64,000 nucleotides of DNA from Acidobacteriota bacterium (GTDB lineage Bacteria > Acidobacteriota > Holophagae > Holophagales > Holophagaceae), in the NCBI GenBank assembly GCA_016213735.1, contig JACQZU010000020.1, forward strand, positions 1-64,000. The letters are read 5' to 3'. This document shows, piece by piece, positions 49,544 through 58,381 of the stretch; within the stretch, counting starts at the first letter, position 1; every line of letters begins with the position of its first letter. The notes below the pieces were generated by a model that was not told the DNA's origin, made no database searches, and saw nothing but the letters and a program-made list of their open reading frames with translations. A program made the translations under genes and the position numbers.

Positions 49544-50872
49544 CTAGTGGCCGCCTTTGCCGGGCCGGGCGTGCCAGATGCGGGTGAGGAGCAGGGTGCC
49601 CAGGACGCCCCAGGGAAGGAGGAACAGGGGCCACCACCCCCAGTCCTTGGTGGTGATCCACCCCAGGGCGTAGGACTGCAGGCCCGTGCCCAGGTACACG
49701 AAGCCGTCAATGACGCCCACCGCAGTGGCGGCGGCCCGCCTGCCCCCGAAGTCCATGGTGGCGGTGCCGGAGAGGAGGCCGTGGGTGCCGATCACGGCCA
49801 CGCTGATGAGGAAGACCAGGACCACCAGGGGCCAGGCGCTGTGGAGGCTGAAGGCCATGGCCCCGCAGCAGGCGGTGAGGAGGCTGTAGAGGAAGAAGGC
49901 CGCCGGCGCGCGCCGGGACTGGAAGAAGAGGTCCGAGACGTAGCCCGCGCTCATCCCGCCGATGATGCCCGCCACCATGAGCAGGAGGCCCCAGTTGGAA
50001 AGGGCGAAATCCCAGGCCCTGGGGTTCCCGCTGTGAACCGCCAGCTGCTCCTTGGCGTAGATGCGGAACCAGTGCATCACCCCGTTCCGGAGCACCCCCG
50101 TGCAGAACTCCACCAGGGCGATGGTGAGGAGCACGGGGTGGGTGAGAATGCGCTTCATGAGCTGGAACGGGGCCGGCGGGGGGCCATCCTCCCCGCTGCT
50201 GGCGTCTCCCGTGTCGAAGTCCGGCAGCCCGGCGTCCGAGGGCTGGTTGCGCAGGAAGATGAACTCGAAGAGGCAGAGGGCCGCGAGGATGCAGCCTGGA
50301 ATGATGAAGACGTGCCAGTTCGGGTCGATGCCGCCGGCCCCCGTGCCCTTGAGCATCCTGAGCAGGCGCTCGTTCAGGTCGAAGGCCAGGAAGATTCCCG
50401 AGGCGATCATGATCCCGAAGATCCCGCTGAACTTGCCCCGCTCCTGAAGGTGGAACCAGTGGGCGTTGACCTTCACGATGGCCACCGCCCCAAAGCTCTG
50501 GAAGTACATGTTGAGGCCGTAGAGGACCGCCAGCGTGGTGAGAAGGGCCTGCTTGCCGAGGCCCCCCAGGAGCGCATGCCACACGGCGAAGCCCATGGAC
50601 AGGTTCGCGTCGGCGGCCCCGGCGGCGGCAACCAGCATGGCCCGCCGCCCCCCCCAGCGGTCCGTGAGGGGGCCGTTGATGACGAAGGCCAGGCCGTAGA
50701 CCACGGCGCCCAGGGCGAAGATCTCCCCGAAGGACACCTTGGAGATGAGCGTCCCCAGGGCCCCCTGGGCCACCGTGAGGTTGTAGCGCCCCATGTAGAG
50801 GGCCGCGTAGGTCATGCCCAGGGGGAACCAGTTCAGCAGGCGCCGGAATCGGAAGGCTGGGGAATGATCCAC
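49544..50872 (-). CDS. MFS transporter, organophosphate:phosphate antiporter-like
   Basis: The protein has 442 residues and about 12 spans. RFRRLLNWFPLGMTYAALYMGRYNLTVA at the start and GPLTDRWGGRRAML at the A-loop are typical of the GlpT/UhpT/UhpC branch. VNAHWFHLQERGKFSGIFG and GTATMDFGGRRAAATAVGVIDGFVYLG are conserved in that branch. The family exchanges glycerol phosphate or hexose phosphate for phosphate. A sensor role like UhpC is also possible. It follows the LeuA-like gene by 68 bases. Confidence 0.88.
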   Translation of the reverse strand: MDHSPAFRFRRLLNWFPLGMTYAALYMGRYNLTVAQGALGTLISKVSFGEIFALGAVVYGLAFVINGPLTDRWGGRRAMLVAAAGAADANLSMGFAVWHALLGGLGKQALLTTLAVLYGLNMYFQSFGAVAIVKVNAHWFHLQERGKFSGIFGIMIASGIFLAFDLNERLLRMLKGTGAGGIDPNWHVFIIPGCILAALCLFEFIFLRNQPSDAGLPDFDTGDASSGEDGPPPAPFQLMKRILTHPVLLTIALVEFCTGVLRNGVMHWFRIYAKEQLAVHSGNPRAWDFALSNWGLLLMVAGIIGGMSAGYVSDLFFQSRRAPAAFFLYSLLTACCGAMAFSLHSAWPLVVLVFLISVAVIGTHGLLSGTATMDFGGRRAAATAVGVIDGFVYLGTGLQSYALGWITTKDWGWWPLFLLPWGVLGTLLLTRIWHARPGKGGH

Positions 50873-50940
50873 GCGGGTCTCCAGCGCCTCGGGCGCTCTG
50901 GGACCAGAATCGCAGGCCCCGGGCCGGGCCGCCAGGGCGG

Positions 50941-52155
50941 CTAAAGGTCCCGCACGGCGGAACGGATTTCCTGCTCGCCCAGGATTCGGTTGCTGTGCTT
51001 GGCCAGGTGGAGGATGCGCTCGATGCGGTCCGGAGTGGCGTCGTAGCCATTCAGCTCAAGCCAGTACTCGACGTTGCTGTGGCCCGCCATGGGGCCGATC
51101 TCGATCTCCTGGCGCCGGTTCACCATGGAAGCAGGCACCCCGGAATAGACGAGGTCGGCCAGATCCACGTCCCCGCGGCGCAGGGCCTTCACGATTGCGG
51201 CGGCATGGACTCCGGTGCCCGTGCGGAAGGCGTCCCGCCCCAGCATGGGGTAGTTGGCGGGGATCTCCATGCCCACCAGCTCGGCCACCCGTTCGGCCAG
51301 GGCCGGCAGGTCCGAAAGGTCCCCTCGCCACTTGCCCAGCAGGGTGAAGTTCATGAGGAGCTGGTCCAGGGCCACGTTCCCGCAGCGCTCGCCGATGCCC
51401 AGGATGGAGCCGTGGAGTCGGTCCGCCCCTGCCTCCCAGGCGGCGATGGCGCCGGAGGTGGCCAGGCCCCGGTCGTTGTGGCCGTGCCAGTCCAGGCGGA
51501 TGGCCCGGTCGCCGATGATGTCCCGCTTCACGAAGCGCACCAGGTGGGCCGCCCCGTCCGGCGTGACATGCCCCACCGTGTCAGAGAGGCAGAGCGCCTG
51601 GGCCCCCTCGTCCAGGGCCGCGCCGTAGATGGCCTTGAGGGTCTCGGGATGGGCCCTCGTGGTGTCCTCGGTGACCATCATGACCCGGACCTGGTGCTTG
51701 CGGCAGAACCCCACCGCGTTGCGCACCAGGCGCACCAGGTAGTCCACCTCCCAGCCTTCCACGTCCATGCGGATGGCACTGGAGCCCAGGAAGGCGCCAG
51801 CCTCCAGGGGAATGCCCACCCTCTGCTGGATCTCGGCGACGGGCGCCAGGTCGGCCTCCAGGGTGCGGACCGCCACGTTGGGATGGATGGGAAGGCGGTG
51901 GTCCCGGATCTCCACCATGAGGGCCTTCACGGCGGCCAGGGCCTTGGGCCCCGCGCCCGGCATGCCGATGTTCACCGCATCCACGCCGAGCTTGGCCAGG
52001 CGGTGAAGAAGGTCCCGCTTGGCGGGAATCTCGGGATCACGGACCGAGGGGCTCTGCAGGCCATCCCGGAGGGTTTCGTCGTTGAAGACCGGGATGCGAC
52101 CGTTCCCGGGGTCGGCGTAGGCGTTCCAGTCGTGGATCAGCTGCGGAAGGGGCAT
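50941..52155 (-). CDS. LeuA/homocitrate synthase-family acyltransferase (DRE-TIM)
   Basis: The protein has 404 residues. VFNDETLRDGLQSPSV at the N-terminus carries the metal-binding Asp and catalytic Arg. GAFLGSSAIR, LCLSDTVGHVTPDGA, LDWHGHNDRGLATS with both His ligands, and GIGERCGNVALDQLL follow. The C-terminal leucine-binding regulatory domain of full LeuA is absent. It could make isopropylmalate, citramalate, homocitrate or Re-citrate; sequence alone does not decide. It stands 77 bases from the Ppx/GppA gene on the same strand. Confidence 0.88.
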   Translation of the reverse strand: MPLPQLIHDWNAYADPGNGRIPVFNDETLRDGLQSPSVRDPEIPAKRDLLHRLAKLGVDAVNIGMPGAGPKALAAVKALMVEIRDHRLPIHPNVAVRTLEADLAPVAEIQQRVGIPLEAGAFLGSSAIRMDVEGWEVDYLVRLVRNAVGFCRKHQVRVMMVTEDTTRAHPETLKAIYGAALDEGAQALCLSDTVGHVTPDGAAHLVRFVKRDIIGDRAIRLDWHGHNDRGLATSGAIAAWEAGADRLHGSILGIGERCGNVALDQLLMNFTLLGKWRGDLSDLPALAERVAELVGMEIPANYPMLGRDAFRTGTGVHAAAIVKALRRGDVDLADLVYSGVPASMVNRRQEIEIGPMAGHSNVEYWLELNGYDATPDRIERILHLAKHSNRILGEQEIRSAVRDL

Positions 52156-52232
52156 AGGGGGTCAAGCGTATCGGAAGCGGGACGGGGGGCAGAACGGGGG
52201 AAGCAAGAATTCTGGGGAAGGGGCCTCCATCC

Positions 52233-53735
52233 TCAAGCCATTCCGGCCCGGATCTCCACCGGCCGGTCGAGAAGGCGGAAAAGGAGGTCGCCCTTGTCCT
52301 GCAAGGCTTCCAGCTCCGCCCTCAGGTCTCCCAGGCCCTCCACGGAGAGCGTGAAGTATTCCCCCTCGTCCCTGAGCTCCACCCGGCGCACCACCTGCCG
52401 CCGCCGGCGGTCCAGGGCATCCGCCGCCCTGAGAATGGCGGCGAGCTTGACCACCACCTGGCGATGCCAGGGCGCCAGCAGGCGGAACTCCTGGTGGCGC
52501 TTGGGGCTGGGGTCCTTGCCCCGGTGGTGGCGGACCACCTGGGCCAGGATCTCGGCTTCCTGGGGCCAGAAGCCCTGGAGGCCGCCGTTCCGGATCAAAT
52601 AGGCCCCGTGCTTGTGGTGGGCCTTCTCCGAGACTGAGAACCCGATGTCGTGGAGGCGGGCCGCCAGGGAAAGCCACTCCCGCTCGGGCTCCCCCAGCTC
52701 GAACTGGGGCTGGACCGCGTCGAAGAGCTGTTCGCAGAGACGCTGGACCTGGAGGCTGTGGCCCGGGTCAGGGTCCAGGCGCTCGGCCAGGGCCTCCACG
52801 GAGGCCCGCCGCCGGTCGGCCAGAGGCGGAATGTAGGAACCGCCATGGCGCAGGGCCTCCCAGATCATGCCCTCCCGCACCCCCACGGGCAGCACCCGGA
52901 CCTGCTCCGCCCCCAGCCAGCGCAGCAGGGCGCCGGCCCAGGAGGCCCCCACGTGCAGCACTTCTGCACGTTTGGGCTCCACCCCCAGCTTCTCCATGCG
53001 GAACTGGGCATCCCCCCGCCACAGGCGGCGCTGGAAGCGCTTGAGCTGGATGCGGGTGAAGGATCCTTCGGCCCCGCAGGCTTTGGATAGGTCCAGCAGG
53101 GTGCCCGCCGTGCCGAGGACCAGCTTCGGGGCGGGCAGCTCCTTGGGCAGGCGCTTCCGGGCCTTGCGCAGCACTTTACGGAAAAATCGCTCGGCCCGCT
53201 GGAGGTCTGCCGGGGCGGGAGGATTGGCGGTGGCCACCTTGTCGGCCAGGCGCTGCACGCCCCAGGGCAGGCTGAGGGAAGCCTGGGCCCGACCTCCCTG
53301 CACCCAGGTGATCTCCGTGCTGCCGCCCCCAATGTCCAGGAGGGCCACGGGCTCCTCCGGGAATGGAATGGCGTGGCTCACGGCCTGGAAGATGAGGCGG
53401 GCCTCCTCCTCGCCGGATATCACCCGGATGGGGACCCCCAGGCGGGCCGCCTCCGCGAGGAATCGGGGAGCGTTCCGGGCCTCCCTCAGGGCTGCGGTGC
53501 CGCAGGCCAGGACGGTCTCGCAGTGGAAGCCCCGGACGATCTCGCCCATGAGGGCGAGGGTCTCGAGGCCCGTCTGGAAGGCCTCCGGGGAGATCTCGCC
53601 GCTGGTGGCGGTGCCCCGGGCCAGCCGCACCATGGCTTTCTCCCGGGCCAGGACGCGCTGGTTCCCCACGGCGTCCGCCTCCACCACCACCAGATGGATG
53701 GAATTGGAGCCGACGTCGATGGCCGCGATGCGCAT
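52233..53735 (-). CDS. Ppx/GppA exopolyphosphatase with HD domain
   Basis: The protein has 500 residues. RIAAIDVGSNSIHLVVVEA (phosphate loop 1), ACGTAALREARN, VISGEEEARL and ALLDIGGGSTEITW form the ASKHA-type core (about 1-310). The C-terminal HD-like domain has LAARLHDIGFSVSEKAHHKHGAYLIRN, the VVRHHRG helix and DALDRRRRQ. The family hydrolyses polyphosphate and/or pppGpp. No ppk is in the window. A divergent 671-base region separates it from the aldolase gene. Confidence 0.93.
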   Translation of the reverse strand: MRIAAIDVGSNSIHLVVVEADAVGNQRVLAREKAMVRLARGTATSGEISPEAFQTGLETLALMGEIVRGFHCETVLACGTAALREARNAPRFLAEAARLGVPIRVISGEEEARLIFQAVSHAIPFPEEPVALLDIGGGSTEITWVQGGRAQASLSLPWGVQRLADKVATANPPAPADLQRAERFFRKVLRKARKRLPKELPAPKLVLGTAGTLLDLSKACGAEGSFTRIQLKRFQRRLWRGDAQFRMEKLGVEPKRAEVLHVGASWAGALLRWLGAEQVRVLPVGVREGMIWEALRHGGSYIPPLADRRRASVEALAERLDPDPGHSLQVQRLCEQLFDAVQPQFELGEPEREWLSLAARLHDIGFSVSEKAHHKHGAYLIRNGGLQGFWPQEAEILAQVVRHHRGKDPSPKRHQEFRLLAPWHRQVVVKLAAILRAADALDRRRRQVVRRVELRDEGEYFTLSVEGLGDLRAELEALQDKGDLLFRLLDRPVEIRAGMA

Positions 53736-54406
53736 GGGGTTCCCCGGGGTGGTCCCGTCGTGGGCTGGAAGGGTAGCCTAGTGTGCCCCGCTCTGAAAAC
53801 CGGCATCAATCCCGGGACCCGGCAGCTTCCCCGGGGTCCGGGGAGGGTCCACCCCGCGGGGCCCATGCTGCACTCAGGTTTCACGCGTCCCCCTCCGAGA
53901 CTCGGACCAAACCCCCTCCCAGGAGGATCAGGGGCCTGGCCAGGAACACCCGCGGGTGCAGCGCCTCTCCGCGAACCCACCCGCCCAGGAGGTGGCCCGG
54001 GAAGGCCCCGATTCGGAAGTCACGCCTTCCTCCCAGGGAGGTCGGCCGAGGTCCCTTCCTTGAGGAAAGGTGGGAGCTACTCCAGCAGCAGGCACACCCG
54101 GGCCCTCTCCTCGGCCGCCAGGCGGGATTCCGGGTCGAAGCCCGTGGGGCCGCACGATTCCTTTGCTTTCCGGGGAAGGAACACCATTGGGACCCCGATG
54201 CGGTGGGGGCGAGGTTCCGGGCCACGTGACACCGCCGGGCCAGCTGGATTCGGCGGACCAGCTCGACGATTTGTCCACTCAGGAATGGAAATTCAACGAT
54301 TTCCCCGGACCCCGCATCCTCCCCGCTTCCTGAAGGCGGAGCCCTTGCCAATTCCTCCCCGGCGCAGTCAGATGGAACGGTTGCAGCCCTGCTTCCGGAG
54401 GTGCCC
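53736..54406. other. 671-base gene-poor region between ppx and fba
   Basis: No conserved gene is recognised. Open frames on both strands show no family character. The best small candidate is a 36-codon minus-strand frame (54187-54077) beginning MVFLPRKAKESCG and ending in the helical AAEERARVCLLLE. It could be a remnant or a small protein, but its GGGG ribosome-binding site is weak. The right end holds the aldolase promoter. This is the longest gap in the window. Confidence 0.4.
54345..54373 (+). promoter_or_regulatory. Predicted promoter of class I aldolase
   Basis: TTGCCA (54345-54350), a 17-base spacer and TCAGAT (54368-54373) precede the GGAGG and ATG at 54407 by 33 bases. The -35 matches five of six consensus bases; the -10 is weaker. 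Confidence 0.4.
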
Positions 54407-55324
54407 ATGGCCACGGCCCGCGTGAAAGAAATCATTTCCTGGTACGCCAGCGACAACCCGGGGGTGAAGGCCAACCTGGCCCGGATGATGAACACCGGGC
54501 GCCTCGCGGGGACGGGAAAATTCGTGATCCTTCCCGTGGACCAGGGTTTCGAGCACGGTCCCGCCCGGAGCTTCGCGCCCAATCCACCTGCCTACGACCC
54601 CCGCTACCACGTGGAGCTGGCCATCGAGGCCGGGTGCAACGCCTACGCGGCCCCCCTGGGTTTCCTCGAGGCGGTGGCCTCGGACTACGCCGGGGACATC
54701 CCCCTCATCCTCAAGCTGAACAACAGCGACGGCCTCAGCAAGCAGGAACCCTGCAGCGCGGTCACCGGCAGCGTGGAGGACGCCCTGCGGCTCGGCTGCA
54801 CGGCCATCGGCTACACCATCTACCCCGGCTCCAGCGACCGCAACGTGATGTACGAGGACCTCCGGGAACTGATCCTGGACGCCAAGGCCGTGGGCCTGCC
54901 CACCATCGTCTGGGCCTATCCCCGGGGTTCGGGCCTGGCCAAGGAGGGCGAGCAGGCCGCGGACGTCACCGCCTACGCGGCCCAGATCGCCTGCCAGCTC
55001 GGGGCCCACGTGGTGAAGGTGAAGCCCCCCAAGGCGAACACCTACGGGGCCGAGGCCACCAAGGTCTACGAGAAGCACGGCCTTCCCACCGGCACCCTGA
55101 AGGAGCGCATCGCGGAGGTGGTTCGCAGCGCCTTCAATGGCCGTCGCATCGTGATCTTCAGCGGGGGCGAGGCCAAGGGGACCGACGAGGTGCTGGCGGA
55201 GGTGAGGGAGATCGCGGCAGGAGGTGGGTTCGGCTCCATCATGGGGCGGAACGCCTTCCAGCGGCCCAAGTCCGAGGCCATCCAGCTGCTCCACGCGGTG
55301 ATGGACGTGTTCGCCAAGGCTTGA
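54407..55324 (+). CDS. Class I fructose-bisphosphate aldolase (DhnA family)
   Basis: The protein has 305 residues. VILPVDQGFEHGPARSF (about 42-58) carries the DhnA-type signature. IPLILKLNNSDGLSK, IGYTIYPGS, VWAYPRGSGL, HVVKVKPPK with the Schiff-base Lys and IVIFSGGEAKG follow. ATG at 54407 is 5 bases after GGAGG; a GTG 2 codons upstream is less likely. With pgk and tpiA it covers lower glycolysis. Confidence 0.93.
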   Translation: MATARVKEIISWYASDNPGVKANLARMMNTGRLAGTGKFVILPVDQGFEHGPARSFAPNPPAYDPRYHVELAIEAGCNAYAAPLGFLEAVASDYAGDIPLILKLNNSDGLSKQEPCSAVTGSVEDALRLGCTAIGYTIYPGSSDRNVMYEDLRELILDAKAVGLPTIVWAYPRGSGLAKEGEQAADVTAYAAQIACQLGAHVVKVKPPKANTYGAEATKVYEKHGLPTGTLKERIAEVVRSAFNGRRIVIFSGGEAKGTDEVLAEVREIAAGGGFGSIMGRNAFQRPKSEAIQLLHAVMDVFAKA

Positions 55325-55364
55325 TCGCCTGAGGTCAGGGCCAGCCAGGATGGGGCCGGGGCCG

Positions 55365-55386
55365 CTCCCGTGGGACCACGGGGGAG
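55365..55386. terminator. Hairpin between convergent aldolase and UDG-like gene
   Basis: CTCCCGTGG (55365-55373) can pair with CCACGGGGGAG (55376-55386) with two extra G residues, forming a GC-rich hairpin midway between two facing stop codons. There is no T-tract on either side. Confidence 0.4.
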
Positions 55387-55402
55387 GCGCCCCCGGTCCG
55401 CC

Positions 55403-56266
55403 TCAGTCCTCCAGCAGGCGCCTCTCGACGCGAAGCAGGTCGGCAGCCCACTCGATCCAACGCTCACGGGCCTCAGGCTCTGGGCGCTTGGTGGTGCCCA
55501 GGACGTCCCGGGTGGGGTCCGGCAGGGAGAGCAGGGGGATTCCGGGAAGGCCGAACATGCTGGCGCAGGTCATGAAGCGGGCGGGTTCGCCCACCGTGAC
55601 GACCTTGAGGCGCCCCATGGACCGCTCATCGCACTCCTGGATGAGCACCTGCATCCGCTTCAAGTTCCAGCTCTTGATCACCTGTTCGAAATCCGCTGGT
55701 TCCCCCCTGCGCCGGAAGCCGATGTAGGTCATGGCGAGACCCTGGGTGCGGGGAGGCCGCTCCTCCCAGAAACCGCCCTGGCCCAGGGCCTGGCCGGCGT
55801 CCTTCCGGTGGACCAGGCCCGAGCGGCCCAGGGCCTGCCACAGCAGGGAACCACCATCCTGGTCGTCGCCCCAGAAGGGAAGGGCTTCCCCCATGGCCCG
55901 GTCGTCGGCGAAGCCCCCGATGAGCAGCACCAGGATGGGCCCGCTCTCCGGAAACAGGAGGGGCACCTGGAGGGGGGTGAAGGCCCGCCGGTCCGGGAAA
56001 CCGTGCGGCAGGTTCGCGCCCCGTGCGGCACTGCGCCGCTCCTGGGGAGGGGCATGGTGGTGGCGGACTCGGAGGGCCGAGCCCTCTTGGGTTCTCTCCA
56101 CTTCCACCCGGCCCTGCTCCAGCCTGGCCTGGATCTCCTCGGAACTGAACTTCCCCGTGGTGTGCGCGGTGGGCCCCTTCCGCAGTTCCTCCGGTACCTG
56201 GAGGGGCTGGGTGTCCGCCGGACCCTTTCGTTCCGCGCGGGTGGGCTTGGGGTTGGGATTTTCCAT
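55403..56266 (-). CDS. Unknown protein, possible uracil-DNA-glycosylase-like fold
   Basis: The protein has 287 residues from ATG at 56266. The first 70 are disordered and rich in Pro, Lys and Glu. The rest carries ILVLLIGGFADDRAMGEALPFWGDDQDGGSLLWQALGRSGL, a layout like the GxP...PFxGxxGxxLxxxLxxxGL start of family 4/5 UDGs. Later VVTVGEPARFMTC and LPGIPLLSLPDPTRD fall where the second strand and the HPS-type motif would be. The canonical catalytic residues are not obvious, so activity is doubtful. It is a single gene between two converging neighbours. Confidence 0.5.
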   Translation of the reverse strand: MENPNPKPTRAERKGPADTQPLQVPEELRKGPTAHTTGKFSSEEIQARLEQGRVEVERTQEGSALRVRHHHAPPQERRSAARGANLPHGFPDRRAFTPLQVPLLFPESGPILVLLIGGFADDRAMGEALPFWGDDQDGGSLLWQALGRSGLVHRKDAGQALGQGGFWEERPPRTQGLAMTYIGFRRRGEPADFEQVIKSWNLKRMQVLIQECDERSMGRLKVVTVGEPARFMTCASMFGLPGIPLLSLPDPTRDVLGTTKRPEPEARERWIEWAADLLRVERRLLED

Positions 56267-56523
56267 GGTCGTGGGGGACAAGTATGGCGCAGGTGGGCCC
56301 GACTTCACCGGAGATCTCCTCCATCCCCGTTCAGGCTTTCCCCTCAGCCAGGGCCCCGGCCGCCACCGCCTCGGGCGCCTGGGGAGGTCCCGGCGGGGGA
56401 GGAGGGGCCGGCTGGGACTCTTTTGTGGTGCGCCGCCTCGCGCAGGGGCTGGTCCTTAACCCCTGGTAGGCGTTGCACCCTCCCCAGGCCCACTCCATCC
56501 TCAGGAATCCTTTGGGGGTCCCC

Positions 56524-57732
56524 ATGGCTTTGACCGTCGATGGCATCTTCTCGCTCATGCCCGAACTCTTCCTGCCCGAGAAGGCGGCCGGCCTGAACGC
56601 CTCTGTCTCCTACAAGGTGACGGGCGAGGGTGGCGGGGACTACACCTGCGTGATCCAGGACGGCGCGTTCAGCCTTGTCCGGGAGATCAGGTCCGGGGCC
56701 ACGGCATCCGTGGAGATCTCGGCGGAGGACTGGATCGCCCTGAACGAGGGCCGCCTGGACGCCATGCAGGCCTTCATGACCGGAAAACTCAAGGGGGGCG
56801 GGGACCTGGGCCTGCTCCAGAAATTCCCCCGCTTTTTCAGGAAGCCCGAGGCCAAGAAGGGCCCCGGAAAGCCCCTGGCCGAGCTCCTGAAGGAACGCCT
56901 TCCCCTGCTGAAAGAACCGATCAGGATCACCCTCGGGGGGCAGGACTTCGGGGAGGGGCCCAGGTTGAGCGGGGAAGAGGGCCCCCTCCGGGGGCTGGTG
57001 TCGGGCCTGGGCGATCCGGGGCCGGCCCTGCTGGGAGGAACGCTGCGCTTCGCCGGGGACATGTCCGTGCTCCGGAGCGCCTGGAAGGCCTGGTCAGCCC
57101 AGCCCGCGATCGGCTTTCCCGACACCCCCGGCGGCAAGGCCCTGGCCACCTTGGTCCGGCGGTACAGAGGAGGGGCGGCGGGCAGCCTGGAACTGAAGGT
57201 GGAGGGCCAGTCCTACACCCTGGCCTTCTCCGAGCAGGGGCTCTCCATCCGCCCAGGAGAATCCGATGGGGGTGCCACCCTCGTCATCGGCGACGGGGAC
57301 TTCGCCGCCCTCAACCAGGGAAAGCTGAACCTGGTCTCGGCCCTGCTCGAGGGCCGGATCAGCGTGAAGGGAGACTTCAGCCGGGTGGCCAGCTACACGG
57401 CCCACTTCGAGGCCGCGGTGAATCCGGCCCAGGCTCTCCTGGAATCCATGCCGGAACGCTTCAATCCAGAGAAGGCGGGGGACCTCGAAGCCTGCGTGGG
57501 CTACGAGCTCGGCGAGGTGGCCTACACCCTCTGGGTCCGGGAAGGGAAGGCCATGGTGTTCCCTCGCCTGCTTTCTCCCTGCGACACCACCCTGAAGGCC
57601 AGCCCGGAGGATTTCGTGGGTTTGAACACGGGGACCCTGAACGCACAGGAGGCCTTCATGTCAGGAAAAATCCGCATCGAAGGAGATCCCCTGCTGATGC
57701 AAAAAGTCTCCAAGTGCTTCCGCCGGGCCTGA
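56524..57732 (+). CDS. Protein with three tandem SCP2-type sterol-binding domains
   Basis: The protein has 402 residues. Similar units occur three times, each ending in the same pattern: LNEGRLDAMQAFMTGKLKGGGD (about 75-96), LNQGKLNLVSALLEGRISVKGD (about 260-281) and LNTGTLNAQEAFMSGKIRIEGD (about 374-395). A divergent region (about 105-200) may be a fourth, decayed unit. SCP2 domains bind fatty-acyl or sterol-like lipids in a cytosolic cavity. No enzyme domain is attached. The 257 bases upstream hold no gene. Ligand is unknown. Confidence 0.85.
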   Translation: MALTVDGIFSLMPELFLPEKAAGLNASVSYKVTGEGGGDYTCVIQDGAFSLVREIRSGATASVEISAEDWIALNEGRLDAMQAFMTGKLKGGGDLGLLQKFPRFFRKPEAKKGPGKPLAELLKERLPLLKEPIRITLGGQDFGEGPRLSGEEGPLRGLVSGLGDPGPALLGGTLRFAGDMSVLRSAWKAWSAQPAIGFPDTPGGKALATLVRRYRGGAAGSLELKVEGQSYTLAFSEQGLSIRPGESDGGATLVIGDGDFAALNQGKLNLVSALLEGRISVKGDFSRVASYTAHFEAAVNPAQALLESMPERFNPEKAGDLEACVGYELGEVAYTLWVREGKAMVFPRLLSPCDTTLKASPEDFVGLNTGTLNAQEAFMSGKIRIEGDPLLMQKVSKCFRRA

Positions 57733-57774
57733 GCGGGGAACCCTTCTCAGGGGCCTGTTCCGCCGGGGGGCCAG

Positions 57775-58338
57775 CTAGTCCTTGAGGAGGGCCGTCTCGT
57801 CGGTCCTGAGGAGGCCCCACTTCCCTCCGGAGCGCTCGAACTGGGCGTGGCGCTCCATGGGCTGGTCCAGCCGGACCCCCTCGTGGGTCAGGGCGTAGAC
57901 GGGCCACAGGGGGGTGGGCTTGGTGAATTTCACGAGGAAGGTCACCTTCACGGGACCGTCCTTTCGCCGGGGGTCCATCGGCTCCATGCGGGTGGATCCC
58001 ACGAACTCGGCCGTGGCCGCCTGGGCCAGGATGTTGTCCAGGCCGGGCCGGACCGTCTTGGGGGCCTTGGGGCTGACGGCATAGCTGTAGCGCACCTTTC
58101 CGTCCTTCTCGCTCTCCTTGATCTCGAACCAGCCGTCCTTGTTGAGCAGCTCGTTGATCTTCCTGAACCGCTCCTGTTTGGCGGACCCCTTGTCTGCCGT
58201 GGCGCTGAGGGGGACCTTCACGACCACCGGGGCCGGATAATCGGGCTTGATGAGCTTGTCGGCGGTGGCCTTCTCCAGTTTCGCGGAGCCGCAGGCCAGG
58301 GGAAGGAGCAGGGCAGGCAGGGCCAGGATGGGTCGCAT
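57775..58338 (-). CDS. Lipoprotein of unknown function
   Basis: The protein has 187 residues. The lipobox is LLLPLACGS (Cys at about 16). The mature protein has a basic, mixed alpha/beta content with YPAPVVVKVPLSATADKGSAKQERFRKINELLNKDGWFEI, then repeated charged strands (SYAVSPKAPKTV, VKVTFLVKFTKPTPLWPVYALTHEGVRL). I do not recognise a family. It diverges from larE by 43 bases and faces the SCP2 gene across 42. Confidence 0.7.
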   Translation of the reverse strand: MRPILALPALLLPLACGSAKLEKATADKLIKPDYPAPVVVKVPLSATADKGSAKQERFRKINELLNKDGWFEIKESEKDGKVRYSYAVSPKAPKTVRPGLDNILAQAATAEFVGSTRMEPMDPRRKDGPVKVTFLVKFTKPTPLWPVYALTHEGVRLDQPMERHAQFERSGGKWGLLRTDETALLKD

Positions 58339-58381
58339 GGGGTGTCTCCGGAGGCTGCCCGAAGGATGCCACACTTGGGGT

